Shown here piece by piece: positions 8,052 through 15,882 of a stretch of DNA of 32,211 bases; position 1 is the first letter of the stretch; the number at the start of each line of letters is the position of its first letter. The stretch lies in assembly GCA_044340025.1 (NCBI GenBank), contig JBIIUJ010000014.1:1-32211 (forward strand), written 5' to 3'. The DNA comes from JBIIUJ01 sp044340025 (GTDB lineage Bacteria > Pseudomonadota > Alphaproteobacteria > Caulobacterales > Aquidulcibacteraceae). Below the pieces are notes generated by a model. That model was given only the letters and a program-made list of their open reading frames with translations, was not told the DNA's origin and did no database searches. The translations under genes and the position numbers were made by a program.

Positions 8052-9500
8052 TCAGGCGCCCTGGATCTGGCTGAAGCCGACCTCGCCGTCGAAGGTGCGC
8101 AGCGTCTCCATCTTGGTGACGTCCACGCCGATTTCGGCGGCCTTGGCGATCAGGGCTGCAACGCCTGCACCGCTCACTGCGCTCTTGCCGTCCGGCGCCT
8201 GGAAGCGGCAGCGGAACTGATCCACACAGAAGGTCTCGCCAAAGCCGTCGGGCCAGATCTTCTGGCCGCGATTGGAGATCACCTTCAGCTCCAGCCCGCC
8301 GGTTCCGTTCAGGGGCGCGAGCTTGTCGGCCATCGCCTGACCGGTGCCGTCCGGCAGATAGCAGAACATGTCCACCCCCACCGTCTCGATATTCTGGCGC
8401 CGGGTGGGGGCGGCCTGCGGGATCGCCATCGGCTTGACGCCTGCGTAGTTCGCCGCCGGCAGCGTGGCGGGCTTCTGGCCCAGCCGCGCGATCACCGCAT
8501 CGGCAAAGCCGGAGGTCGAGACCTTCTGCTTCGAGACGCCCTCGCGGAACATGTCGTAGGTGTGGATGCCGTCCTCGATCGTCTTTAGCCAGGCGTTGTG
8601 GGCGGCTTCGGCCGCCGCGTTCTGGCCGATGTGGTTCAGCATCAGGATCGAGCCGAGGAACAGGCCCGAGGGGTTGGCGACGTTCTGGCCTGCCCGGCGC
8701 GGCGCCGAGCCGTGGATGGCTTCAAACATCGAGCATTGCGCCCCGATGTTGGACGAGCCCGCCAGACCCACCGAGCCCGCGATCTGGGCGGCGACGTCGG
8801 ACAGGATGTCGCCATAGAGGTTGGCCATGACGATCACGTCGAAGGCTTCGGGCGTATCGGCCATTTTCGCCGCGCCGATATCGATGATCCAGTGCTCGTT
8901 CTCGATATCGGGATACTCCGCCGCGATCTCGTCGAACACCTTGTGAAACAGACCGTCGGTCAGTTTCATGATGTTGTCCTTGGAGAAGCACGTCACCTTC
9001 TTGCGGCCGTTCAGGCGCGCATATTCAAAGGCGTAGCGGACGATCTTCTCACAGCCTGGCCGGGTGATCAGCTTCAGGCACTGATAGATCTCCTCGGACT
9101 GGCGATGCTCGATGCCGGCGTAGAGGTCTTCCTCGTTCTCGCGCACGATCACCACATCCATGATGGGGTGCTTGGTGGCGATGAAGGGCGCATAGGAGCG
9201 GCACGGCCGCACATTGGCGAACAGGCCCAGCGCCTTGCGGATCGTGACGTTCAGGCTCTTGAACCCGCCGCCCTGGGGCGTGGTGATCGGCGCCTTCAGA
9301 AACACCTTGGTGCGGCGCAGGCTCTCCCAGGCCTCCGGCGCAATGCCGGCGGTGTAGCCCTTCGCATACATTTTCTCGCCGATCTCGATGGTCTCAAGCT
9401 CGAGGTCCGCGCCGGCCGCCATGATGATGCGCAGCGTCGCATCCATGATTTCGGGGCCGATGCCGTCGCCATGCGCGACCGTGATGGGCGTCTTCGCCAT
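8052..9500 (-). CDS. icd: Isocitrate dehydrogenase, alphaproteobacterial long type
   Basis: Oxidatively decarboxylates isocitrate to 2-oxoglutarate in the TCA cycle. The 482 residues exceed the roughly 415 of the E. coli type because of a C-terminal extension from about residue 340 (PAANYAGVKPMAIPQ to the end). This matches the alphaproteobacterial/Thermus-like branch of the isocitrate/isopropylmalate dehydrogenase superfamily. Visible motifs are HGDGIGPEIM at the start, the substrate loop SLNVTIRKALGLFANVRPCRSY, RENEEDLYAGIEH, the metal-binding MANLYGDILSDVAA region, and EAIHGSAPRRAGQNVANPSG for cofactor binding. The two Arg after HGSAP replace the acidic Asp of NAD enzymes, so NADP is the likely cofactor (inference). 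The ATG at 9500 has an AAAGGGAG ribosome site. It lies 125 nt downstream of the flagellin-like gene. Confidence 0.93.
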   Translation of the reverse strand: MAKTPITVAHGDGIGPEIMDATLRIIMAAGADLELETIEIGEKMYAKGYTAGIAPEAWESLRRTKVFLKAPITTPQGGGFKSLNVTIRKALGLFANVRPCRSYAPFIATKHPIMDVVIVRENEEDLYAGIEHRQSEEIYQCLKLITRPGCEKIVRYAFEYARLNGRKKVTCFSKDNIMKLTDGLFHKVFDEIAAEYPDIENEHWIIDIGAAKMADTPEAFDVIVMANLYGDILSDVAAQIAGSVGLAGSSNIGAQCSMFEAIHGSAPRRAGQNVANPSGLFLGSILMLNHIGQNAAAEAAHNAWLKTIEDGIHTYDMFREGVSKQKVSTSGFADAVIARLGQKPATLPAANYAGVKPMAIPQAAPTRRQNIETVGVDMFCYLPDGTGQAMADKLAPLNGTGGLELKVISNRGQKIWPDGFGETFCVDQFRCRFQAPDGKSAVSGAGVAALIAKAAEIGVDVTKMETLRTFDGEVGFSQIQGA

Positions 9501-9625
9501 GATGGGTCTCCCTTTGGGGGTCGATCCATCGCGACCCCGTCGGGGTGCTAGGGCGGGCCGTGCCCCGCGCCAAGGGCGCCTGGAGCATCTTCCGCCTCAC
9601 GAAGGCGTTTTTGAGACCCCGGCCC

Positions 9626-11914
9626 TCAGCCCCCGGCAGTCAGGCGGGCCAGCGCTTCGCGATAATTGGCGATCTGGCTGGTCAGGAATTCGGGCGCCGG
9701 GCCGCCGGCGCCGCGCGCTTGCGCGCGCAGCCGATCGGCGCGGGCGGCGGGGTCTTCATTGGCCTCGCGGAACGCCTGGCGCACGCGGCGCATCACCCCG
9801 TCGATGGATTCTTTCGCCTTTTTGGCGTCATCGCGGGTGTCGAGCCGCAAGTCGGCCTTGAAGTCGAGCGAGATCTGTGGGCGGCGGTTCGGGTCTGGCC
9901 GGCCCGTCTCCAGCTGCATCGCCACCCCTGGCGCCAGGCCCAGGCCTTCCAGCGCGTCGCGGTTGGCTGATCCGGGGCCGATCTCGATACGCCCACCGCG
10001 CGGGGTGATGGAGATCCGCTCGGCTCCGGTCTCGCGATCAGTGCGCACCACCGCGTCGCCGAACCGGCCGAGAGCCCGGTCGATCAGGCGCGCCACATCG
10101 CGCAGCGTGCTGCGGGCGTCGATGGCGATCCGCACGGGGCTGCGGTCATCCAGCGTGACGGTGAAGAAGTCGCCGGCCTGAAGGCTGGTGCGCTCCACCA
10201 GCCGGTCCACGCGCGGCGCGCTGATCCAGCCGGCGCCCGCCAGACCTAGTCGCGTCGCCCCATCCACCGCCGGCGGCGGGGGGGCGTTGGGCATCGTCGG
10301 CAAATCCTGAAGCGGCGAGAAGCGCACATTGTCCACCCACGCGCCGGGGCCTGGCTCGCCGCCCACCCGGCGCAATTCCAGCGTGTCCTGTCCGCCCGTG
10401 CCTGTCATTTCGAACCGGGCGGCGCGCCAGCTGTCCATCGTGCGCGGCGTCACCCGCCCGACGACAGCCCCGTTCCAGACCACTTCAAACGGCTGATCGG
10501 CGGCAGGCGCATCCGCGCCGGGCTGGAAATCGAAGCTGAGCGCATAGCGGCGGCCGGCCTCGGTCTGGATCACCTCGCTGAGGCCCGCCCCGGTGGCGAG
10601 CTGGGTCTCGTCGGGTGCGGCAAAGATCGGGGCGGCGGCCGTCAGGCGCTGGCCGACGGCGGTTTGGGTGGTGATCTCCTGCACCCGGACATCGTCGATC
10701 AGCAGGCCCGCGGTTCCATCCGGCCCGGGGAGGCGCCGGAGGGTCAGGTCCTGCGGTCCGGCGCCGGCCGGCAGCTCGATCTCCAGCGCGCCCCAGGCGC
10801 CGCCCGGAGCAGCCAGAACCGGCTCGACACGGCGCAGCACATCGCCGTTCCAGACCACTTCAAACCCGCCGACATCGGCTCCTTCCGGCACGTCGATCGC
10901 GTCGAAGTCCACCAGCAGGCGGTAGGTCTTGTCGGCCTGCAGGGTGACGGTCTGGGAAACCTCTCCCTCCAGCTCGATGGCGCGCTTGCCCTCGCCGCCG
11001 GTGGGAATGGCGCGCACGCGCACCGCCCCGCCCGCCTGATCGCCGGTCCAGCCGCCCGCGACCTGCACGCCCTCGGCGAGCCCTTCAAAGCTGTGGCTCG
11101 CCACCAGCTGACCGACGAGCTTCTCCTCCCCCGGCGGGCGCAGGCTGGAGCCGGGAAAGCCGATCTGCTCCCCGCGCGCAGCCTGCAGCGTGAAGCTGAA
11201 GCCCTGCGGCGGACCAGCCGCCGTGTTCACCACGATCCGGCTCTGGAAGCCGGCCTTCTTCAGCGCTTCATTGATGTGGGCGGCGGCGGCGTCCATCGTG
11301 CGGGGACCGCGCAGGGTGCTGAAATCGATGTCGAGCGTGCGCGGGCCGGCAAGGCCGGTGCGGCGCGCCTCGATCGGAAAACGAATCACGCCCTGAAACG
11401 CGTCCACCGCAGCCGATCGCGGCCCCTGATGCAGGACCTGTCCCACCAGCGCGTAGGCCGGCCGGGTAAGGGGCTCTGATTCCAGCCGCGGCAGGCGCAG
11501 GCCCTTCACAAGATCCGCTCCCTCGATCGAAAGGCCGGTGAGGTAGCGGTCCACTTCCGAAAGGCCAGCCGCAAACCGGCGCGAAAGCTGGCTGCGTTCG
11601 GCCTCGGGAACCCGGTCTTCCTGCGCCCGCCCGGCAAGCGAGGAGAGCCCGTTGAGCGCACGGTGCAAGGCAAACAGCTTTGCATTATCAGCGTCTTCAC
11701 CCGTTCTGCTGCGCTGACGCAATGCGTCGGCCGGCAGGAGCGCGCGCGAGGAAAGCGTCTCGCGCACCAGCCGGCTTGGCTCGGTCTGGGGCGCGCGCTG
11801 GTCCCAGGGCGGCAGCGCCGCGATCTCCTCGCGCGTCAGCGCCCGGCCGCGCGGTTGCGCGTTCACCGGCGTGACGAGGAAAGACAGATCAAGGGGCTGG
11901 ATCTGGGAAATCAT
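9626..11914 (-). CDS. Flagellin/FliD-flavoured protein with internal jelly-roll-like repeats
   Basis: A 762-residue protein without a cleavable signal peptide (MISQIQPLDLSFLVTP). Visible order: a helical N-terminal region to about 165; a module at 186-258 containing AAHINEALKKAGF, like the IN motifs of flagellin and hook-associated proteins; two related beta-rich modules at about 270-412 and 441-533 that share FEVVWNG at 351-357 and 476-482 and end in (I/V)D(D/N)VR(V/F), like DUF642 or carbohydrate-binding jelly rolls; a FliD/hook-like module at 575-660 (GDFFTV, STLRDVARLIDRAL, ISITPRGGRIEIG, LEGLGL); and an amphipathic C-terminal helix ending SQIANYREALARL. This suggests a type III-exported flagellar accessory or filament protein. 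Large Caulobacter proteins annotated FlaEY/FlaY are a possible relative, recalled and untested. The ATG at 11914 is fixed by an in-frame stop just upstream. The nearest ribosome-like site (GAAGG) lies 12 nt away, and an inverted repeat flanks it. Confidence 0.72.
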   Translation of the reverse strand: MISQIQPLDLSFLVTPVNAQPRGRALTREEIAALPPWDQRAPQTEPSRLVRETLSSRALLPADALRQRSRTGEDADNAKLFALHRALNGLSSLAGRAQEDRVPEAERSQLSRRFAAGLSEVDRYLTGLSIEGADLVKGLRLPRLESEPLTRPAYALVGQVLHQGPRSAAVDAFQGVIRFPIEARRTGLAGPRTLDIDFSTLRGPRTMDAAAAHINEALKKAGFQSRIVVNTAAGPPQGFSFTLQAARGEQIGFPGSSLRPPGEEKLVGQLVASHSFEGLAEGVQVAGGWTGDQAGGAVRVRAIPTGGEGKRAIELEGEVSQTVTLQADKTYRLLVDFDAIDVPEGADVGGFEVVWNGDVLRRVEPVLAAPGGAWGALEIELPAGAGPQDLTLRRLPGPDGTAGLLIDDVRVQEITTQTAVGQRLTAAAPIFAAPDETQLATGAGLSEVIQTEAGRRYALSFDFQPGADAPAADQPFEVVWNGAVVGRVTPRTMDSWRAARFEMTGTGGQDTLELRRVGGEPGPGAWVDNVRFSPLQDLPTMPNAPPPPAVDGATRLGLAGAGWISAPRVDRLVERTSLQAGDFFTVTLDDRSPVRIAIDARSTLRDVARLIDRALGRFGDAVVRTDRETGAERISITPRGGRIEIGPGSANRDALEGLGLAPGVAMQLETGRPDPNRRPQISLDFKADLRLDTRDDAKKAKESIDGVMRRVRQAFREANEDPAARADRLRAQARGAGGPAPEFLTSQIANYREALARLTAGG

Positions 11915-11915
11915 G

Positions 11916-11958
11916 GGTTTGTCCAGCCTTCACCATCGCGGGTAAAGATGGACAAACC
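11916..11958 (-). promoter_or_regulatory. Perfect 10-bp inverted repeat in the leader of the flagellin-like gene
   Basis: GGTTTGTCCA at 11916-11925 and TGGACAAACC at 11949-11958 form a perfect inverted repeat with a 23-nt spacer. In the minus-strand mRNA the 3' arm ends one base before the start codon and the ribosome-like GAAGG lies in the loop. It could be an RNA hairpin controlling translation or a DNA operator. It also lies 13 nt beyond the upstream receptor gene's stop, but no T-tract follows, so an intrinsic terminator is less likely. Confidence 0.5.
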
Positions 11959-11971
11959 GTTGACGTCCCGG

Positions 11972-14188
11972 CTAGAAGTCGACCCTTAAGCCCGCCCCGA
12001 AGGTCGCCGGCGCCCCCACCAGCCGGACGGGGCCGTTCAGTTCGGGAAAATACACCTCGTCTGTGATGTTGCGGCCATAGACGTAGGCGCTCCAGCCTTC
12101 AGCCACCGCAAACTCGATCCGTGCGTTCACCAGCGTGTAGGGCTCGGACGTGTTGCCGGGCACGGCGTTGAGCCGGTTGCTCTCCTCGCCATGGTGATTG
12201 GCGCTGATCTCGCTGCGCAGACCCCGTCCGTTCGCGAACACGATCTCATGGATGAAGGCCACCCGGGCAGTCACGTCGGGCGCGCCGGGCAGCGGATCGC
12301 CGATGGTCGCCAGCGCCTCGGCCACGCGGGCGGAGCGGAACGACTGGATCTCGCTTTCCAGGAATGTTGCAGACGCCTGAAGCGTCAGCGACTGGCGGTC
12401 GGTCTCGATCACGACAGCGCTGAGCGAGCCTTCCACGCCCGACAGATCGGCCTCGCCCACATTGGTGCGGCCGTTGGTGTCGTTGGAGAGGCGGGTCGTG
12501 GCCTGCAGCTCTTCGAACTGGTTGGCGAACACATCCAGGCTCGCGCGCAGACGCGGCGTGGTGAAGCGCAGGCCCGCCTCATAGGCCAGGACGGTTTCGG
12601 AATCGAACGGCAGCGTCTCTTCAACCGTGAAGATGGACGTGCCGTCAAAGCCGCCGCCGCGATAGCCGCGCCCAACCGAGGCGAAGAGGTTCAGCGCGTC
12701 GTTCACTTGGTAGGCGAGCGTAAGCTTTCCCGAGAAGTCGTCGTCGGAGAAGTCTTCGTCCCAGGCGAAGGGGCTTACGGTTGCAAACGTGGTGCGGAAG
12801 GTGGAAATGCCCCAGGGGTTCAGATCCAGGTTGCGGCCGCGATACGTCACCTCATCGCTTGTGTAGCGCAGGCCCGCCGTGACGCGCAGCGCGGGCGTTG
12901 CATACCAATCCACATTGGTGAAGGCGGCTGCGCTGTTGCGCTCCTGGGCGTAGTCGTGGGTGTAGATCGTGCGGGCCGAAAACGTGGTCCAGATGCTGTC
13001 GAAGTCGATGGCGTCATTGATAAGGAAGGCGCCCACGATCCAGTCGAACGCGCCGCCTGGCGCATCGGCGAGGCGGGCCTCGACAGACTGCTGGTTCATC
13101 GCCTCATCGAAGAAGAATTCGAACTGGGGCAAAGGCGTGCCGTCGCCGTTGCCGCCGACCTTGCGGTCTGAGCCCTGCGCATTGGCGAGAACGGAGAGCG
13201 TGCGCCCGCCGGGGAGGGACTGCTCCCAGCTTGCAGTGAGGCCGCTGATGGAGATGTCTTTCCCGAGATAGCGGTTTGAAAAGAACTTGAACGGATCGGC
13301 ATCTTCGCCGGCGTTGAACTGGGTGGCGTCGCGTGCCCGCTCGATCCGGTCATAGGGCTGGATCTCGCCCTGATCGCTGCTGGCGAACAGCTTCACCGTC
13401 AATACGCCGTCGGGGATCGGCTTGAACTCCAGGGTCACGCGCCCGGCGAACACGTCCTTGTCGCCATAGCCCTCGCGACGGCCCGGATCTGTCACTGCGG
13501 GAACCTGGGTCTGGCGCACACCGCCGATCACGGGCTGGAAGCCGGCGAGCAGGCCTGCGCCCTGGCCGTCCATGAAGCCGCCGCCCTGTTCGGTGAAGAC
13601 CGCGATGCGCGCGGCGAACCGCTCGTTGAAGCGCCCGCCCACTGCGCCTTGCGCAGACCAGAACTCGAAGCTTCCGGCCTTCACATCAAGATAGCCGCTG
13701 GTGTCTGCGCCAGGGCCCCGCGTGATGGCGTTGACGACGCCTGCGGTCGTGTTGCGGCCGTAAAGCGTGCCCTGGGGGCCTTTCAGGATCTCGATCCGCT
13801 CGAGATCAAACAGCGGCGTGTTCAGATAGCCGTTCGAGGTCTGATAGACGCCATCCACATGCAGCGCGACCGACGGGCTGCCATTGGGCTTGTAATCGTC
13901 CGCCCCGCCGACGCCGCGGATCGTGAAGAGGCCATAGCTCGCCCCGCCGAACGCGTAATTGATCGAAACGCCAGGCGTCTCATCCACCAGACCGGCGAAG
14001 TCGCTGATGCCGCGCCGGGCGGCGTCCTGTCCGCTGATCACCGTGACCGCCAGCGGCACGTCCTCCAGCGCCTCGGCGCGCTTCTCGGCGGTGACGATGA
14101 TGGTCTCGGCGCGCACCGCGGACTGCGCGAGCGCTGGGCTAGAAGCGAGCGCGGCGAGCGCGGTGGTGGCGAGAAGCAGGCGCGACAT
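11972..14188 (-). CDS. TonB-dependent outer-membrane receptor 1
   Basis: Outer-membrane beta-barrel that imports a scarce substrate using TonB energy. The 738 residues fit the family. A signal peptide (MSRLLLATTALAALASSPALA) is followed by the TonB-box region ETIIVTAEKR. The plug domain follows: DVPLAVTVISG, FTIRGVGG, SVALHVDGVYQ, and LERIEILKGPQGTLYGRNTTAGVVN. The barrel covers the remainder and ends with an aromatic C-terminal residue (GLRVDF), as outer-membrane barrels do. The ATG at 14188 has a GAGGGGG ribosome site 8 nt upstream. The plug resembles the broad iron-siderophore/'RNT' receptor group that is abundant in Caulobacterales and sphingomonads. The substrate cannot be read. No TonB, ABC importer or regulator gene lies beside it. 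Confidence 0.92.
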   Translation of the reverse strand: MSRLLLATTALAALASSPALAQSAVRAETIIVTAEKRAEALEDVPLAVTVISGQDAARRGISDFAGLVDETPGVSINYAFGGASYGLFTIRGVGGADDYKPNGSPSVALHVDGVYQTSNGYLNTPLFDLERIEILKGPQGTLYGRNTTAGVVNAITRGPGADTSGYLDVKAGSFEFWSAQGAVGGRFNERFAARIAVFTEQGGGFMDGQGAGLLAGFQPVIGGVRQTQVPAVTDPGRREGYGDKDVFAGRVTLEFKPIPDGVLTVKLFASSDQGEIQPYDRIERARDATQFNAGEDADPFKFFSNRYLGKDISISGLTASWEQSLPGGRTLSVLANAQGSDRKVGGNGDGTPLPQFEFFFDEAMNQQSVEARLADAPGGAFDWIVGAFLINDAIDFDSIWTTFSARTIYTHDYAQERNSAAAFTNVDWYATPALRVTAGLRYTSDEVTYRGRNLDLNPWGISTFRTTFATVSPFAWDEDFSDDDFSGKLTLAYQVNDALNLFASVGRGYRGGGFDGTSIFTVEETLPFDSETVLAYEAGLRFTTPRLRASLDVFANQFEELQATTRLSNDTNGRTNVGEADLSGVEGSLSAVVIETDRQSLTLQASATFLESEIQSFRSARVAEALATIGDPLPGAPDVTARVAFIHEIVFANGRGLRSEISANHHGEESNRLNAVPGNTSEPYTLVNARIEFAVAEGWSAYVYGRNITDEVYFPELNGPVRLVGAPATFGAGLRVDF

Positions 14189-14334
14189 GGTGGAAATCCC
14201 CCTCGAGGTACAAGTGCGCGCGAGGGCTAGAGCGCTCGCGCTTCAGGTCCAAGCGGGTGGTCGCACCAATAGCCGAACCGTGATGATCGAAAAGGCATTT
14301 TCACTGAAACTTCAAACGTCTGTCACGTTGTCTT

Positions 14335-14344
14335 CAATTAATTG
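14335..14344. promoter_or_regulatory. AT-rich promoter interval with palindrome, receptor 1 / tsaD divergent spacer
   Basis: The 230-nt interval between receptor 1 and tsaD contains an unusually AT-rich patch (about 14280-14345) for this sequence, including the exact palindrome CAATTAATTG at 14335-14344. Promoters for both divergent genes should lie here. I cannot assign -35/-10 boxes or a named operator. Confidence 0.3.
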
Positions 14345-14418
14345 TCGTCCGGCTGTCGCACGCTGCGGATGCAGGCGCGCCCTTGCGCCGCTGCCGGAGC
14401 GGGCCTAGCTCGCCCGGC

Positions 14419-15498
14419 ATGAACCCGATCCTGGTCCTTGGCGTCGAGACGAGCTGCGACGAGACGGCGGCGGCTGTGGTGCGGCTGGAAGCCACGGGCG
14501 CGACGATCCTGTCGAATGTGATCGCCACCCAGTTCGAGGCTCACGCTCCTTTCGGCGGCGTCGTTCCCGAAATCGCGGCGCGCGCCCATGTAGAGCGGAC
14601 CGATCGGGTGGTGCTGGAGGCGATGGCGGCGGCCGGCGTCTCCTGGGATCAGCTCTCGGGCGTGGCCGCCACCGCCGGACCGGGCCTTATCGGCGGGGTG
14701 ATGGTGGGGCTGATGACCGGCAAGGCGATCGCGCTTGCGCGCGGGCTGCCGCTGATCGCGGTCAATCACCTGGAGGCCCATGCGCTGTCGGCCCGGCTCG
14801 CGGGGGATTGCCCGTTTCCCTATCTCCTGTTGCTGGTCTCGGGCGGGCACTGCCAGCTGCTGGCGGTCGAGGGGCTGAGCGCCTGCAGGCGGCTTGGCTC
14901 GACCATCGACGACGCCGTCGGCGAGGCCTTCGACAAGACCGCCAAGGTGCTGGGCTTGCCCTTTCCCGGCGGGCCCCAGGTGGAAGCGCGCGCCAGAACC
15001 GGCGATCCCGCCCGCTTCGCCTTCCCGCGTCCGCTCAAGGGGCGGCCGGGGTGTGACTTCTCGTTCGCCGGGCTCAAGACCGCTGTGCTGCGCGAGGCGG
15101 AGGCGCTAGGGGCGCTGAGCGCGCGGGACATCGACGATCTCTGCGCCAGTTTTCAGGCGGCTGTGCGCGATGTTCTGATCGACCGGGTCGGCCGCGCGAT
15201 GGAGGCCTGGCCCTTCGCAGAGCGGCGGTTTGTGGTCGCGGGCGGAGTGGCGGCGAATCAGGCGCTGCGCACAGCCCTGGAGGCGCTCTGCCTCGAGCGG
15301 GACTTCAGCTTTCTGGCGCCGCCGCCGGCCTTGTGCACCGACAATGGGGCCATGGTGGCGCTCGCCGGCGCGGAGCGCCTCTCTGCAGGGCTTGTGGATG
15401 GTCTGGCGGTGGCGGCGCGCCCACGCTGGCCGCTCGATGAGGCTGCGGCGGCGGCTGCGCCAACCCATGTACCCGGCCGGAAAGGCGCCAAAGCCTGA
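14419..15498 (+). CDS. tsaD: tRNA N6-threonylcarbamoyladenosine synthase subunit TsaD
   Basis: Transfers the threonylcarbamoyl group onto A37 of tRNAs reading ANN codons, acting with TsaB and TsaE (EC 2.3.1.234). The protein has 359 residues. It begins with the ASKHA phosphate-binding motif LGVETSCDETAAAVV. NHLEAHALS supplies the metal ligands His117 and His121. Further landmarks are SGGHCQLL, GEAFDKTAKVLGLPFPGGP, CDFSFAGLKTAV, VAGGVAANQALR and CTDNGAMVALAG. The frame extends to an ATG at 14383, but family members start at MNPILVLGVETSCDET, so I place the start at 14419. No clear ribosome site precedes it. The gene is solitary here, divergent from receptor 1. Confidence 0.95.
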   Translation: MNPILVLGVETSCDETAAAVVRLEATGATILSNVIATQFEAHAPFGGVVPEIAARAHVERTDRVVLEAMAAAGVSWDQLSGVAATAGPGLIGGVMVGLMTGKAIALARGLPLIAVNHLEAHALSARLAGDCPFPYLLLLVSGGHCQLLAVEGLSACRRLGSTIDDAVGEAFDKTAKVLGLPFPGGPQVEARARTGDPARFAFPRPLKGRPGCDFSFAGLKTAVLREAEALGALSARDIDDLCASFQAAVRDVLIDRVGRAMEAWPFAERRFVVAGGVAANQALRTALEALCLERDFSFLAPPPALCTDNGAMVALAGAERLSAGLVDGLAVAARPRWPLDEAAAAAAPTHVPGRKGAKA

Positions 15499-15510
15499 CC
15501 CTTGCGGCCC

Positions 15511-15726
15511 CTAGGCTGCTGACGGAAGCCCCAGCCGAGACACGCCGGCCCTGCGCCGCCCATGCAGCGCCCGCCAGATCCAGCCGCGCGGCACTTCCGG
15601 CGGCGGGCGGCGGCGGCCTTCGCTCTCGGCCCATGCGTCGATGTAGGCGGCCGCGTCTTCCGACGTCAGGCCGTCTGCGACCAGCGTCTGAACCGCTTCA
15701 GCGTATGTGAGCGATGGTTTGAGCAC
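15511..15726 (-). CDS. Possible small protein of 71 residues, function unknown
   Basis: This minus-strand frame lies between tsaD and receptor 2 and overlaps neither. The N-terminal half looks like a compact helical domain (LTYAEAVQTLVADGLTSEDAAAYIDAWAE). A basic tail rich in Arg/Pro and Trp follows. Third-position base use is GC-biased like real genes nearby, which supports coding. No convincing ribosome site precedes the ATG at 15726. The rest of the 15499-15882 gap holds only a terminator and about 100 nt in which I see nothing. Confidence 0.45.
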   Translation of the reverse strand: MLKPSLTYAEAVQTLVADGLTSEDAAAYIDAWAESEGRRRPPPEVPRGWIWRALHGRRRAGVSRLGLPSAA

Positions 15727-15825
15727 GCTGGCATATGTGCATCAAAGGTTGTTCTGCGCCAATCACGTTTTGTCCACGGCCGGCAGGCGGCAGAGCTTCT
15801 GGTCGCGCCGCCGGTCGCTGCAACG

Positions 15826-15854
15826 AAAAAGGGGCGCAGCTCGCGCTGCGCCCC
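15826..15854 (-). terminator. Strong intrinsic terminator of receptor 2
   Basis: Reading the minus strand, a perfect 10-bp stem (GGGGCGCAGC / GCTGCGCCCC, forward coordinates 15831-15840 and 15845-15854) with a 4-nt loop is followed at once by five T residues (15826-15830). It lies 29 nt past the receptor 2 stop. Confidence 0.88.
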
Positions 15855-15882
15855 CGCTTTCGTCACACTTTCGACGTCTGGC

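Noticed and set aside
9593..9612. Small hairpin plus five T residues, reading as a plus-strand terminator between the flagellin-like gene and icd
   Set aside because: The stem is only 5 bp, and both neighbouring genes run on the minus strand, so a plus-strand terminator has no transcript to end.
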